62,974 bases of DNA from positions 1 to 62,974 of the IMG/VR virus record IMGVR_UViG_3300017989_000118, one strand, 5' to 3'. Positions within the stretch are counted from its first letter, which is position 1; each line of letters opens with the position of its first letter. Below, in pieces: positions 23,354-32,343 of the stretch. Under the pieces are notes generated by a model that worked only from the letters and a program-made list of their open reading frames with translations, was not told where the DNA came from and did no database searches. The stretch comes from a virus. The translations under genes and the position numbers were made by a program.

Positions 23354-26300
23354 TTGCCGGACAGCCCAGACGACATCCTGAACGCGATGAGATCGGCGGG
23401 CGAGGAGTTCGCCAGGATGGCCGACACCATCGAGGGCAAGCTCCCCAAGATCGTCGGCGAGTTCAAGCGGCTCCCGGCCCAGCTCCGCCCGCTGATGAGG
23501 AGCATCGAGAAGATAGCCGCCCGCGCGTCGAGCGTGAGGCTCGACAGGCTCGTCAACGACTTGGGCGACGCGGACAAGGGCGCGGCCAAGTTCCTCGTGA
23601 CGCTGGACGGCGTCGAGAAGAAGATAAACGACATCGCGGACGCCGGCCAGCGGGCGTCGGAGTCCATGGCGTTCGCCCGTCCCGCCGCCGCCAGCCTGAA
23701 GGCCGTCCAGGCCCTCACGTCGCAGGTGAACCAGTTGGGCCAGCAGCTCGGCGCCCGCACGAGGGACTTCCAGAACCTGTCGAGGTCCGCGGACAAGCTG
23801 GCCAGGTCAGACCTGACCGACGCCGCCGGCCCCGCCGGGATCGCGGACCGCGCGGGCCTGGAGCTGCCGGACAACCGGGACGCGAGGATGCTCGGCGAGG
23901 CGATGGGCGACATGGCCCCCGCCGCCGCCGACGTCAGGGCGGAGTTGGGCGGGGCCGACGAGGAAGCCCTGGCCCTCCGCAGGTCGGCGGCGTCCCTAAG
24001 GGACGACTTCCACGAGGTCTCGGCGGCCCTCTCGCCGGTGCAGCAGCATTTCCACGGCATGGAGGAGGCAATCAAGGGTCTCTCGGGCTACATCGTCCGC
24101 GCCCGCGGCGACCTCTCCGACATGGAACCCCCCGCCATCGAGGCGTGGGCCGCCGGCGCCAAAGGCCAGATCGAGAGCATAATCGAGGCCTCGCAGAGCT
24201 TCCCCGGCCTGGAGCCGATAGGGACGGAGGCCCTGGAGGCCTTGCGGGCGGCCATGGCGTCGCTCGAGGACGGCGCCATGACCGCCGACGAGATGCGGGA
24301 GACCATGGCCGCCGTCGGCAGGGAGATGGAGGATCTCAAGGCGAGAGGCCGCGGCCTGAACAAGGCGCTGCTGGCCGACGTCGAGAAGCTCGCGGACGAG
24401 ACGAAGGACTGGTACGGCGTGTCCAAGAGGGACCAGTCCGAGCTGCTGAAGTGGAGGGTCAGGCACCAGAAGGCCGCCGAGAGGATGATAGAGAGGGGCA
24501 TGAAGCCCGCCGTGGCGTACGCCAAGCAGTTGGCCGCCGCGATGAAGGACGTGCCCATCGAGGGCCTCCAGAAGGAGATACAGGGCGTCACCGGACTCCT
24601 GAAGCAGGGTCTGGCCGAGATCACGCAGACCGACGACTTCAGCCTGGTGGGAATCGCCAAGGGCGCAATCAAGCTCCACGACAGGTTCGCGGACATACGG
24701 GAGGAGATGGCCGGCATCACGGCGGAGGCGGGCCACCTGTCGAGCATGTGGTCGGCCGGTGCGGGCGCCGACGACGTCACGGAGGAGCTTGAGAGGCTCC
24801 ACTACAGCATGGACAACCTCATGGACACATGGGGCATGACCAAGAAGGAGACCACCGAGGCCACGGGCGCCCTGCTCAAGGCCGGGTTCTCCATGTCCAG
24901 TATCCTCGGCCCGAGCCTGAAGGACGCGGAGGGCGGGATGCTACAGCTCGCCAAGGGTGGCGAGTACGCGATGAGCGGCATGGACGAACTCGGTCGCCTG
25001 TCGAGGATGACCGGCCGCAGCCTGGGGGACATCGCCACCATGGCCGGGCAGTGGCGCGAGCAGATGGGCGTCACGATCGGAGAGGTGGGCGAGACCTACC
25101 TGGAGCTGGAGGGGCATGCGAGGCGCAGCGGGCTCGCCGTCGGGAAGTTCATGGACCGGCTGATGGCGTCGGCCGGCGGCTTCGTCATATTCGGCGGCAG
25201 GATAGAGGACGTGGCCGCGACGCTCAGCGACCTGATGGCGGGCATGAAGCTGCCGCCCGGGCTGGCGGAGAAGATAGCCGGCGACTACATGGAGAGGCTG
25301 CGCAAGACGACCATGGAGGAGGCGATGCTCACCACCGCCATGCTCGGCGAGAAGGGCCGCGACGCCGCCCTCGCCGGATACAAGAAGTTCGTCGAGGAGC
25401 GCGGCGTGGCGATGGAGGGCGTCGAGCGCACGATAAAGGCTCTGGAGGCCAAGAAGGCCGCCGGCGAGATAGACGAGGCGGCGTACTCCAAGCTGCGAGG
25501 CGAGGCGGAGAACAGGAGGAAGAAGCTTCAGGAGGAGATGGGCAAGCTCGACGCGCTGGTCAAGAGAGCCGAGGCCGGCGACGCGGCGTCCCTGGCGGCC
25601 TTGCAGCAGTACGTGGCCCGTCAGGGCGACATGGCGGCCGTATACGCGGATCTGGTCGGGAAGGCCAATCAGATAGGCGGCGCCGTGGCCGATGCCGTCC
25701 GCGACGCCGTAGAGGCTGGCAAGGAACCGCAGGAGGTCATGCAGGCCATGAAGGACGGCATGTCCCAGATGGCCAAGACGGGCCAAGGCATGCTCCATTT
25801 GCAGAACAGGGTCAACGATCTCGGGTTCGAGAACGAGGCGGAGCTGTTCGCGCTGGTGCAGGGCACGATGGACCGCGGCAGGATGCTCGCCGAGTACGCC
25901 AGAATGTCGGGCAGGGAGGGCAAAGCCATCGCGGACCTCGTCAAGGCTGGGGCCTCCATGGAGGAGGTGTCCGCTGCCATACAGGAGTCCGCCCGGACGC
26001 CGGCGGAGATGTTGAAGAGGCTACAGAAGCTCCAGGCCCAGGGCTTCTCCATCCCGGAGGCGGTGACGAAGAAGCTGGAGGAGGCCAAGGAGAAGTTCAT
26101 CGAGTTCGACGGCGACCCCGAGAAGCAGGCGAAGCTCCAGCAGGAGGCCGCCATGGCCTCCGCCAAGCTCCTCGCCGGGGTGGTGGACAAGCCGAAGCCG
26201 GTGGAGGAGGAGCTCCGGGACTACGCCAGCCAGCAGATGTCCATCCAGGAGAAGATCAAGGCCCACCTGGAGGACCTGATGAAGTGGGGGAAGGCCGTCC

Positions 26301-27979
26301 TCATCGCCCTCGGGATCATCACGGCCCTGATGAGGGCCCGCTCCGCCGTGGACGCCATCGGCAGCATCGGCGGCAAGAAGGGTGTACTTGGCTTGGTCAA
26401 GAACCTGTTCAGCCGGAGCGGCCCGGTGGGCAAGATTCTCGGCAAGATTCCCGGCGCGGGCAGGATCGGCGGACTCGTCGGCCGCACGGCCTCGGCCGGC
26501 GGCCGTGCGGCACGCGGCCTGACAAGTTGGCTCGGCAAGGCGGCGCAGGGCCTCAAGGGCCTGAGCACCTCCGCCACCGCCGCCGGCCGCGCCGCGAGGT
26601 TCGCCGGCAGGGCGATGGGTCCGCTCGCCGTCGGGGTCACCGCCATAACCGAAGCGTACGGCATATACAAGAAGGAGGCCGACGCTTACAACGACGCCTA
26701 CAAGAAGGCGCTCAGCCAAGGCAAGACGAAGGCCGAGGCCGAGGAGATCGCGCAGAGGGCGAAGGACAGGGCGGTCACCAAGGCCGACGCCGGCGGTGCC
26801 GTAGGTGCGGTCGCGGGCGCGGGCACCGGCGCGATCATAGGCGGCATCATAGGCGTTCTGGGCGGCCCCATAGGCGTCGCCGCCGGCGCGGCCATCGGCG
26901 GCTGGCTCGGCGGCGAGGGCGGCAAGTGGCTCGGCGAGAAGATAGGCGACGCCTTCACGACGGAGGCCGAGAGGTTCAACGCGAAGATGGAGCAGGTCAT
27001 AGACCTCGGCACCCTGGACGACGCCCGCGCCCTGGTGGCGGCGGAGGAGAAGGCCCGGGACGACCTCCAGGCGCAGAAGATGGCCCTCATCGCGAAGGAG
27101 GAGGCGGGCGAGCGGCTCACCGCGGAGGAACGCGAGAAGCTCCGCGACTTGCAGAGGCAGATCGTCGAGAAGGAGAAGCAGATCGAGCTGGCGAAGCACG
27201 CCGAGTGGGTGAAGGAGCAGGAGGAGCTACAGGGGAAGGTCAAGGAGGGCATGACGGCGGAGAACAGGCTCCGACTCGACGCGATCAAGAAGAAGCGGGA
27301 GCTGGAACGCAAGAAGAGCCGCGGCGAGAAGCTCTCCGCCGCCGAGGAGCAGGATCTCCTCACGGCCACCAACCTCGCCAAGGCCGATCCGTCCGTCCTG
27401 AAGGGCTACCTGGCCGGGCAGGAGAAGAGATCCCTGAGGCAGCAGGCGGCCGGGATAGAGAAGCGGGCGGAGGGGATAGGCCTGACGGAGGCCGACAAGA
27501 AGAAGCTCGCGGACATACAGGCCCGGATAGACGCGCTCGACTCCGCCGACTTCACCAAGAAGGAGCCGTCCAAGGACATCCTCCAGGTAGCCGGCGGCGG
27601 CGTGGCGTTCCTGAGTCCGGGCGACGTGGTCACGCAGGCGAAGTCGCTCGCCAAGGTCATCGGCGGCGGCGCCGGGGAGCTGGTGAGGGGCATGGCGCCG
27701 GGTCCCATGGCGGGCCCGTTCGCCGACCAGTCCAAGCGGATTGACGAGAACGCCATCTACCAGCGAAACTACGAGGCGGGCATGAGCGCCGACGCCAAGG
27801 CCAGGCTCGCCACGATCCGGGCCAAGAGGGCGGCCCGCGAGGGCGGCGAGGCGACGGCCGGGAAGGCCGTGGTGGACAACTCCACATGGAACGTCTACAT
27901 AAACTCCCAGGCCGAGAAGGAGCTTGAGGAGGCGTTCCTGAAGGTGCTGATAAAACACCAGCAGAGGCTGGTCAACTGA
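23354..27979 (+). CDS. Tape measure protein
   Basis: A 1541-residue protein from TTG 23354 (GGGGGGTAGG upstream). It is mostly long amphipathic helices and coiled coil. A hydrophobic segment near residue 979 (AVLIALGIITAL) and a Gly/Ala-rich membrane-like block at about 1147-1200 (GTGAIIGGIIGVLGGPIGVA) are typical of tape measures that enter the target membrane during DNA or effector delivery. Length sets tail length, and at about 1.5 angstrom per residue a tail near 230 nm is implied (family knowledge, not measured). No lysozyme or peptidase motif is recognised. Its end meets the next ATG as TGATG. Confidence 0.9.
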   Translation: MPDSPDDILNAMRSAGEEFARMADTIEGKLPKIVGEFKRLPAQLRPLMRSIEKIAARASSVRLDRLVNDLGDADKGAAKFLVTLDGVEKKINDIADAGQRASESMAFARPAAASLKAVQALTSQVNQLGQQLGARTRDFQNLSRSADKLARSDLTDAAGPAGIADRAGLELPDNRDARMLGEAMGDMAPAAADVRAELGGADEEALALRRSAASLRDDFHEVSAALSPVQQHFHGMEEAIKGLSGYIVRARGDLSDMEPPAIEAWAAGAKGQIESIIEASQSFPGLEPIGTEALEALRAAMASLEDGAMTADEMRETMAAVGREMEDLKARGRGLNKALLADVEKLADETKDWYGVSKRDQSELLKWRVRHQKAAERMIERGMKPAVAYAKQLAAAMKDVPIEGLQKEIQGVTGLLKQGLAEITQTDDFSLVGIAKGAIKLHDRFADIREEMAGITAEAGHLSSMWSAGAGADDVTEELERLHYSMDNLMDTWGMTKKETTEATGALLKAGFSMSSILGPSLKDAEGGMLQLAKGGEYAMSGMDELGRLSRMTGRSLGDIATMAGQWREQMGVTIGEVGETYLELEGHARRSGLAVGKFMDRLMASAGGFVIFGGRIEDVAATLSDLMAGMKLPPGLAEKIAGDYMERLRKTTMEEAMLTTAMLGEKGRDAALAGYKKFVEERGVAMEGVERTIKALEAKKAAGEIDEAAYSKLRGEAENRRKKLQEEMGKLDALVKRAEAGDAASLAALQQYVARQGDMAAVYADLVGKANQIGGAVADAVRDAVEAGKEPQEVMQAMKDGMSQMAKTGQGMLHLQNRVNDLGFENEAELFALVQGTMDRGRMLAEYARMSGREGKAIADLVKAGASMEEVSAAIQESARTPAEMLKRLQKLQAQGFSIPEAVTKKLEEAKEKFIEFDGDPEKQAKLQQEAAMASAKLLAGVVDKPKPVEEELRDYASQQMSIQEKIKAHLEDLMKWGKAVLIALGIITALMRARSAVDAIGSIGGKKGVLGLVKNLFSRSGPVGKILGKIPGAGRIGGLVGRTASAGGRAARGLTSWLGKAAQGLKGLSTSATAAGRAARFAGRAMGPLAVGVTAITEAYGIYKKEADAYNDAYKKALSQGKTKAEAEEIAQRAKDRAVTKADAGGAVGAVAGAGTGAIIGGIIGVLGGPIGVAAGAAIGGWLGGEGGKWLGEKIGDAFTTEAERFNAKMEQVIDLGTLDDARALVAAEEKARDDLQAQKMALIAKEEAGERLTAEEREKLRDLQRQIVEKEKQIELAKHAEWVKEQEELQGKVKEGMTAENRLRLDAIKKKRELERKKSRGEKLSAAEEQDLLTATNLAKADPSVLKGYLAGQEKRSLRQQAAGIEKRAEGIGLTEADKKKLADIQARIDALDSADFTKKEPSKDILQVAGGGVAFLSPGDVVTQAKSLAKVIGGGAGELVRGMAPGPMAGPFADQSKRIDENAIYQRNYEAGMSADAKARLATIRAKRAAREGGEATAGKAVVDNSTWNVYINSQAEKELEEAFLKVLIKHQQRLVN

Positions 27980-29064
27980 TGGCAGCAGAGACGAGAGACA
28001 CGAAATCACAGTCGGCCGACCACGCGTCGGCCGCCGCGACCCCGTCGGAGATGTCCGCGTGGGCCGCGGGCGCGCAGGCGGCCGCCACGGTGGTGTCCGC
28101 GTCGGCGTTCCTCGGTCCGGTCTCCGCCTTGGCGGCCGACGCCGCCCTGTTCGGCGCCCTCGCCCTGGCGGCGGCCCAGCCCGCCGCGGTCCGCACACGA
28201 AAGGACGAGTCGCGCGGGTCGCCGGAGTCGCTCGTGCCGCCGAAGCACTCGCTAGTCATGTCTCCCGACGCCCCCGGGCGCCAACAGGTGGAGCGCGAGG
28301 GCGGCGTGACCGCCGCGTCCCCACTGCGGTACGGCACGAAGGCCATGAAGATAGGTCTGAACATCGACCCGACATACCTGGAGGAGATCAAGAACGACAT
28401 AGCCAAGCCGACGGGCGGAACCAAGGTGGATCTCACGCACCTGAACGCCTGGCTTGCCATACCGGACGTAGTTCTGCTCGTCAACCCCACCAGCCTGGAG
28501 TGGTCCATGGCCAACCGGGTGCAGGAGACGAGGACCCGCGGCGGCTTCTTGCAGGAGTTCTGGGGCAGCGAGCTGGACACCCTGACGGCCAGTGGCAAGT
28601 CGGCGGTGGCGTATGTCGCGAGCCAGGGCGCGGACCAGGGCGGCGGGCTGACCATACGCGATCTTCGGAGGGACAGCGCGGGATACAGGAACCTGCGACG
28701 CCTCGTGGACATCTACCGCTCGAACGGCGTGATCTACGGGATGCGGGCGATGGGCAACTACGCCGTTGGGCGCGACGAGGAGAAGCCCGCATACAGGAAG
28801 ACGCTGCTGTATGGCGGTTATGTGGACATATTCTACGATGGCGTGACGTACAGCGGGTTCTTCGAGAACTTCGAGGTCAGGGAATCCGGCGAGGCGCCGT
28901 TCTGGCTGGACTGGTCGTTCACGTTCAAGGTCGAGACGGTGACCGGGCAGGACCTGAAGGTCTACGACAGCGGGAAGTACCTGCGGGCCGACTCGCCGGC
29001 GGAGTCCGCGCCGGCGGAGTTCTCCAGCATGAGCATTAACGATACCGGGCAAAGGAACCTGTAG
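27979..29064 (+). CDS. Tail/baseplate protein (NPTS type), paralogue A
   Basis: A 361-residue protein. Residues 15-70 are Ala-rich. The conserved part starts with LLVNPTSLEWSMANRVQETR, then GGFLQEFWGSELDTL..SGKSA and ends GYVDIFYDGVTYSGFFENFEV, WLDWSFTFKV. This pattern is common in proteins encoded between tape measure and hub in large myophages, probably linking tube to hub. The gene at 30946 is a diverged paralogue. It overlaps the tape measure stop by one base. Confidence 0.75.
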   Translation: MAAETRDTKSQSADHASAAATPSEMSAWAAGAQAAATVVSASAFLGPVSALAADAALFGALALAAAQPAAVRTRKDESRGSPESLVPPKHSLVMSPDAPGRQQVEREGGVTAASPLRYGTKAMKIGLNIDPTYLEEIKNDIAKPTGGTKVDLTHLNAWLAIPDVVLLVNPTSLEWSMANRVQETRTRGGFLQEFWGSELDTLTASGKSAVAYVASQGADQGGGLTIRDLRRDSAGYRNLRRLVDIYRSNGVIYGMRAMGNYAVGRDEEKPAYRKTLLYGGYVDIFYDGVTYSGFFENFEVRESGEAPFWLDWSFTFKVETVTGQDLKVYDSGKYLRADSPAESAPAEFSSMSINDTGQRNL

Positions 29065-29065
29065 C

Positions 29066-30946
29066 ATGTTCAAGATAACCAACACGGAAATCGCGAGGGT
29101 GGTGCAGAACCCGAAGGGGTATGTGTACGATTTCGGCGGTCGCAGGTTCTTCCTGGCGAAGGTGTGCCAGAGCGACGGCTGCGGATTCGACTTCTGCGCG
29201 GGGCTGAACAGGACCTGCCTTGATTTGGTGCGGCAGAGGGTCGTCGGCATGCTGGTCACCGCGGACGAGTACGACGGACTCGAGCTGATAGACACGCGGT
29301 TGGCCGCTGCCGGACAGGTGCTGCTCATACAGGAGAACGGCGAGGTCGTATTCAACGGCGTGCTCGAGGAGGACTGCCTTGTAGTGAAGTTGGAGGGCCC
29401 GAAGACCACCAGACTCAAGATGATACCCGACAGGCTCTATGTCGTCGGCACGAGGGAGGGGGACGACAACAACGGGTTACTGGTGCGGGCAGTGAGCGCC
29501 GACCATGCCTCCGACATGCTCGGTCGCTTGCACGACCTGCGGTGCAGTCTCACGACGAAGCTACTCGTAGAGGGGGCGCTGGACAGGAAAGTCGGCCGGG
29601 CGACAGGCAGGCTTGAGAGGCCGTCCCAGGAGCCGCGGATCAACCCGACCCTCGGCACCGTGCTTGTCGAGCACGGCGACATAGCCGATCCGCTGCCCCA
29701 CGAGGTCCGCGGCATGTCGGAGAAGGAACAGGAGGAGGTGGTGGAGAAGGGTCTGTCCGGCTCGTCCTCGTCATCTTCCCTGTCTGGTGAGCGGGAGTAC
29801 GCGGAGTCGGAGATACTGACGTTCGAGTCCGAACTCGTCGCGGGCGCGGAGATGCTCGACAGGTTCGGATGCCAACTGACGGGTTCGCCGAACTCGGGCA
29901 CCGAGGTGTCCGCGTCGGCCATTCAGGGTGCGCTGGACGCCATCTCCCGGTTCGAGTCCGCCAAGTCCGTCTTCGGCCTGCCCGCAGCCCCTGCGCCAGC
30001 CCGTCCGGCGAGCGTGGACGATTTGGCGTACGCCGTGATGCTTGTCAATCACGCCGACTCCCAGGTAGAGGGAATGCGGAGGAAGATAGTCTTCACATCC
30101 ATGTCCTCCGACAGGGACGGCGGATCCAGCCCGTGCGAGTCGTCGCCTACGAGTTGGATATGCGCCGGACTGTCCAACCCGACCGCCCAGTTCGGGGGGA
30201 ACAGGGTCGCGGTGGGGGATGTGCGGGAGGCCGCCGGCGAAGCCGCCAGGACGGTGTCCGCCAGGACAGAGGAGATGCTGGGGCTGACCCGACGCGCCAG
30301 ACTCGCCGTCGACAGCGTGATAAACGCCCACCGCGTGTGGTTCAGGTTGGAGGCATACAGGCAGAGGATGGCCGATCTGGAGGCCGTGTTCCGGGCAAAC
30401 CGATCGCCACTCGACGGGCTCACCGGCGACGCACTGGAGGATGTCTCCGCGAAGATAGGCGCGGCCACCGCCGAGCTGTATTTGGCGCTTCGGGCCGCAG
30501 GCGCGGAGACCTCGTACGGACGCACGACGCTAGAGTCGACCGAGCAGGGCAAGTTGTATCAGACGCTGAACGCCCACCCGGAGATGCTCAGGAGAATCTC
30601 CGACGCGGTGTCGGGCATGATGGATGTGGATTTGCCGCCCTTCCGGATTCCGTCCGGCACGGAGGACAGCAGCCCGGCCTCGCTTGTCTCGCTGGGCTTC
30701 GGCGTGCCGACGGCGCAACTGGATGCCGTGGAGGACGATTTCGCGGCCGCGCTCGGGGTGGACGGGTTCGACCCGGACATAGGCGTGATACCGGCGGATG
30801 CCCAGGAGGACATGGAGTCCAGACTTTCGGCCATGTTCGGGGCCAAATCGGTCACAGGCGCGACATACGAGTCGTTCATGGACGTGGCGGAGAGATCCGC
30901 CCTGTACGAGGACGGGAGGGTGAACTCCCCGGAGAGGTTCGTCTGA
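29066..30946 (+). CDS. Baseplate-region protein, unknown
   Basis: A 626-residue protein with no recognised family. The first 60 residues have four Cys (SDGCGFDFCAGLNRTCL). A Ser-run (GLSGSSSSSSLSGE) separates an N-terminal beta-rich part (1-150) from a mostly helical C-terminus. The start ATG lies in a two-base gap after the previous stop, and the stop overlaps the next ATG (TGATG). It is flanked on both sides by the two paralogues of the NPTS family, so it probably works with them at the tube-baseplate joint. Confidence 0.75.
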   Translation: MFKITNTEIARVVQNPKGYVYDFGGRRFFLAKVCQSDGCGFDFCAGLNRTCLDLVRQRVVGMLVTADEYDGLELIDTRLAAAGQVLLIQENGEVVFNGVLEEDCLVVKLEGPKTTRLKMIPDRLYVVGTREGDDNNGLLVRAVSADHASDMLGRLHDLRCSLTTKLLVEGALDRKVGRATGRLERPSQEPRINPTLGTVLVEHGDIADPLPHEVRGMSEKEQEEVVEKGLSGSSSSSSLSGEREYAESEILTFESELVAGAEMLDRFGCQLTGSPNSGTEVSASAIQGALDAISRFESAKSVFGLPAAPAPARPASVDDLAYAVMLVNHADSQVEGMRRKIVFTSMSSDRDGGSSPCESSPTSWICAGLSNPTAQFGGNRVAVGDVREAAGEAARTVSARTEEMLGLTRRARLAVDSVINAHRVWFRLEAYRQRMADLEAVFRANRSPLDGLTGDALEDVSAKIGAATAELYLALRAAGAETSYGRTTLESTEQGKLYQTLNAHPEMLRRISDAVSGMMDVDLPPFRIPSGTEDSSPASLVSLGFGVPTAQLDAVEDDFAAALGVDGFDPDIGVIPADAQEDMESRLSAMFGAKSVTGATYESFMDVAERSALYEDGRVNSPERFV

Positions 30947-32343
30947 TGGAGCCGCGAGAAAACCCGGCGTCATCGGCGGCGCACACCGCGGTAGCCGCCA
31001 CCCCCGCGGAGTCCGCGGCCGCCGCACAGCGGGTGCAATCCGCCGCGACATCCGTGCGCGAATCCACATTCTTCGGGCGGGCGGACGGCCTTACCGTAGA
31101 TTTGAGGCTGTTCGAGGCCCTGGCCGCGAGCAGGGAGCACACAACCGCCGTCCGAGCGGTGTCGCGGGAACCGCTCGCCGAGGGGTCGCGCCACGCGGAC
31201 TTCACGGGGCAGCAGTTCGTCGCGGCCCTGCGGAAGCCGCCAATCGACAGGCGACCGAGGCGCAACGCCGCGTCCGACCGCAATGTATTCGGCGGAAGCC
31301 GCGAGCAGACCGTACAGCGGCCGTCCAGACAGCCGGACGACGCGGACGGCACGGCGCAGATTTCGTCTGCTAAGCCGCCGTCCAAGCCCTTCTACATCGG
31401 CCTCATTGATGTGCCCGGCATCGGGTATGCGAACACCTTCCTGTCGAGGACCGCCAGCGGGGAGTTCAACCCCACCGCGAAGGCCTCCGAGGCGCTGCTC
31501 GCGCATCCGCTCACCCGACCGGAGTCCTCCCAGTCCAGATCCATGACGCCAGCGGTCGTGAAGATGCATGTCAACCCGACGGACATCACCCTCACATACC
31601 AAAAGAAGGTGTCGGCCACGCGGGTCCGGGCCAACTACGCGAGGAGGGAGCTGGCCCAGGGCGGCAAGGTTACAGGACATGTTGTCGAGCACCACTGGGA
31701 CGAACTCGACAACGTGTCGGTGAACTGCGTCACGGGCAACTTCTGGGTGAACGGCGGGCTAGATTACCCCCGCGGCGAGCAGTCGGGCTTCGTGCCGAGC
31801 CGGTCCAAGTCCCTCGCGTACAGGAAGCTGCAAGCGATAATAGCGATGTTCCGCAACAACGGATGCGCTTGGCTGACCGGGAACACCAAGCTCACGTACA
31901 GCGACGAACAGAACTTTTTCGGGTCGGACTTCAACATAATCGTGAATCCGGGCGCCGCCTTCATGATGTACGACAACATCATATGGTACGGCCACTTCGA
32001 GACGATGAACGTCACCGAAAGCGGCGACGTGCCGCACATGTTCAACTTCTCGATCGAGTTTAAGGTGGCCAAGACAGTCGATATGAACGGCGTCAGCGAC
32101 GCGGATGTCATGGAGGACGGCGCGCTCCCGGTGTTCTTCGACTCCCCACCGCCGCAGTCCCCCGTCTCCGAGCAGAGGCCCAACGCCGAGAATCTGGAGA
32201 GATACAGGGAGAATGCCGAGAAGGAGGCCGAGCGTCGGGTGAAGGCGTCCGAGGTGCTTGGGCAGTCGCCGACGCCGCCGAAGGAGACCAATGTCAGGTA
32301 CATTCCGCCGCAGTGGGGCGGAGAGATTGAGGGGGGTGGCTGA
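30946..32343 (+). CDS. Tail/baseplate protein, paralogue B
   Basis: A 465-residue protein. I placed the start at ATG 30946, overlapping the previous stop; a much longer open frame upstream is a shadow of that gene. Residues 1-130 are Ala/Arg-rich and disordered. The core begins KMHVNPTDITLTYQKKVSATR, has VVEHHWDELDNVSVNC, and ends FNIIVNPGAAFMMYDNIIW, GHFETMNVTESGD, FNFSIEFKV. These match the core of the gene at 27979 piece by piece, including the NP(T)-start, the W.ELD motif and the final ES(G)(E/D)..(F/M)....F.FKV. An old duplication is clear. Function is probably a tube initiator or hub adaptor. Confidence 0.75.
   Translation: MEPRENPASSAAHTAVAATPAESAAAAQRVQSAATSVRESTFFGRADGLTVDLRLFEALAASREHTTAVRAVSREPLAEGSRHADFTGQQFVAALRKPPIDRRPRRNAASDRNVFGGSREQTVQRPSRQPDDADGTAQISSAKPPSKPFYIGLIDVPGIGYANTFLSRTASGEFNPTAKASEALLAHPLTRPESSQSRSMTPAVVKMHVNPTDITLTYQKKVSATRVRANYARRELAQGGKVTGHVVEHHWDELDNVSVNCVTGNFWVNGGLDYPRGEQSGFVPSRSKSLAYRKLQAIIAMFRNNGCAWLTGNTKLTYSDEQNFFGSDFNIIVNPGAAFMMYDNIIWYGHFETMNVTESGDVPHMFNFSIEFKVAKTVDMNGVSDADVMEDGALPVFFDSPPPQSPVSEQRPNAENLERYRENAEKEAERRVKASEVLGQSPTPPKETNVRYIPPQWGGEIEGGG

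Noticed and set aside
24829-27744. A 971-residue plus-strand frame inside the tape measure gene
   Set aside because: Composition is Arg/Gly/Asp-rich without secondary-structure pattern; the tape measure frame is clearly the coding one.
29869-30945. Long N-terminal extension of the gene at 30946
   Set aside because: The extension overlaps the coding frame of the previous gene entirely and has shadow composition; TGATG coupling gives a better start.
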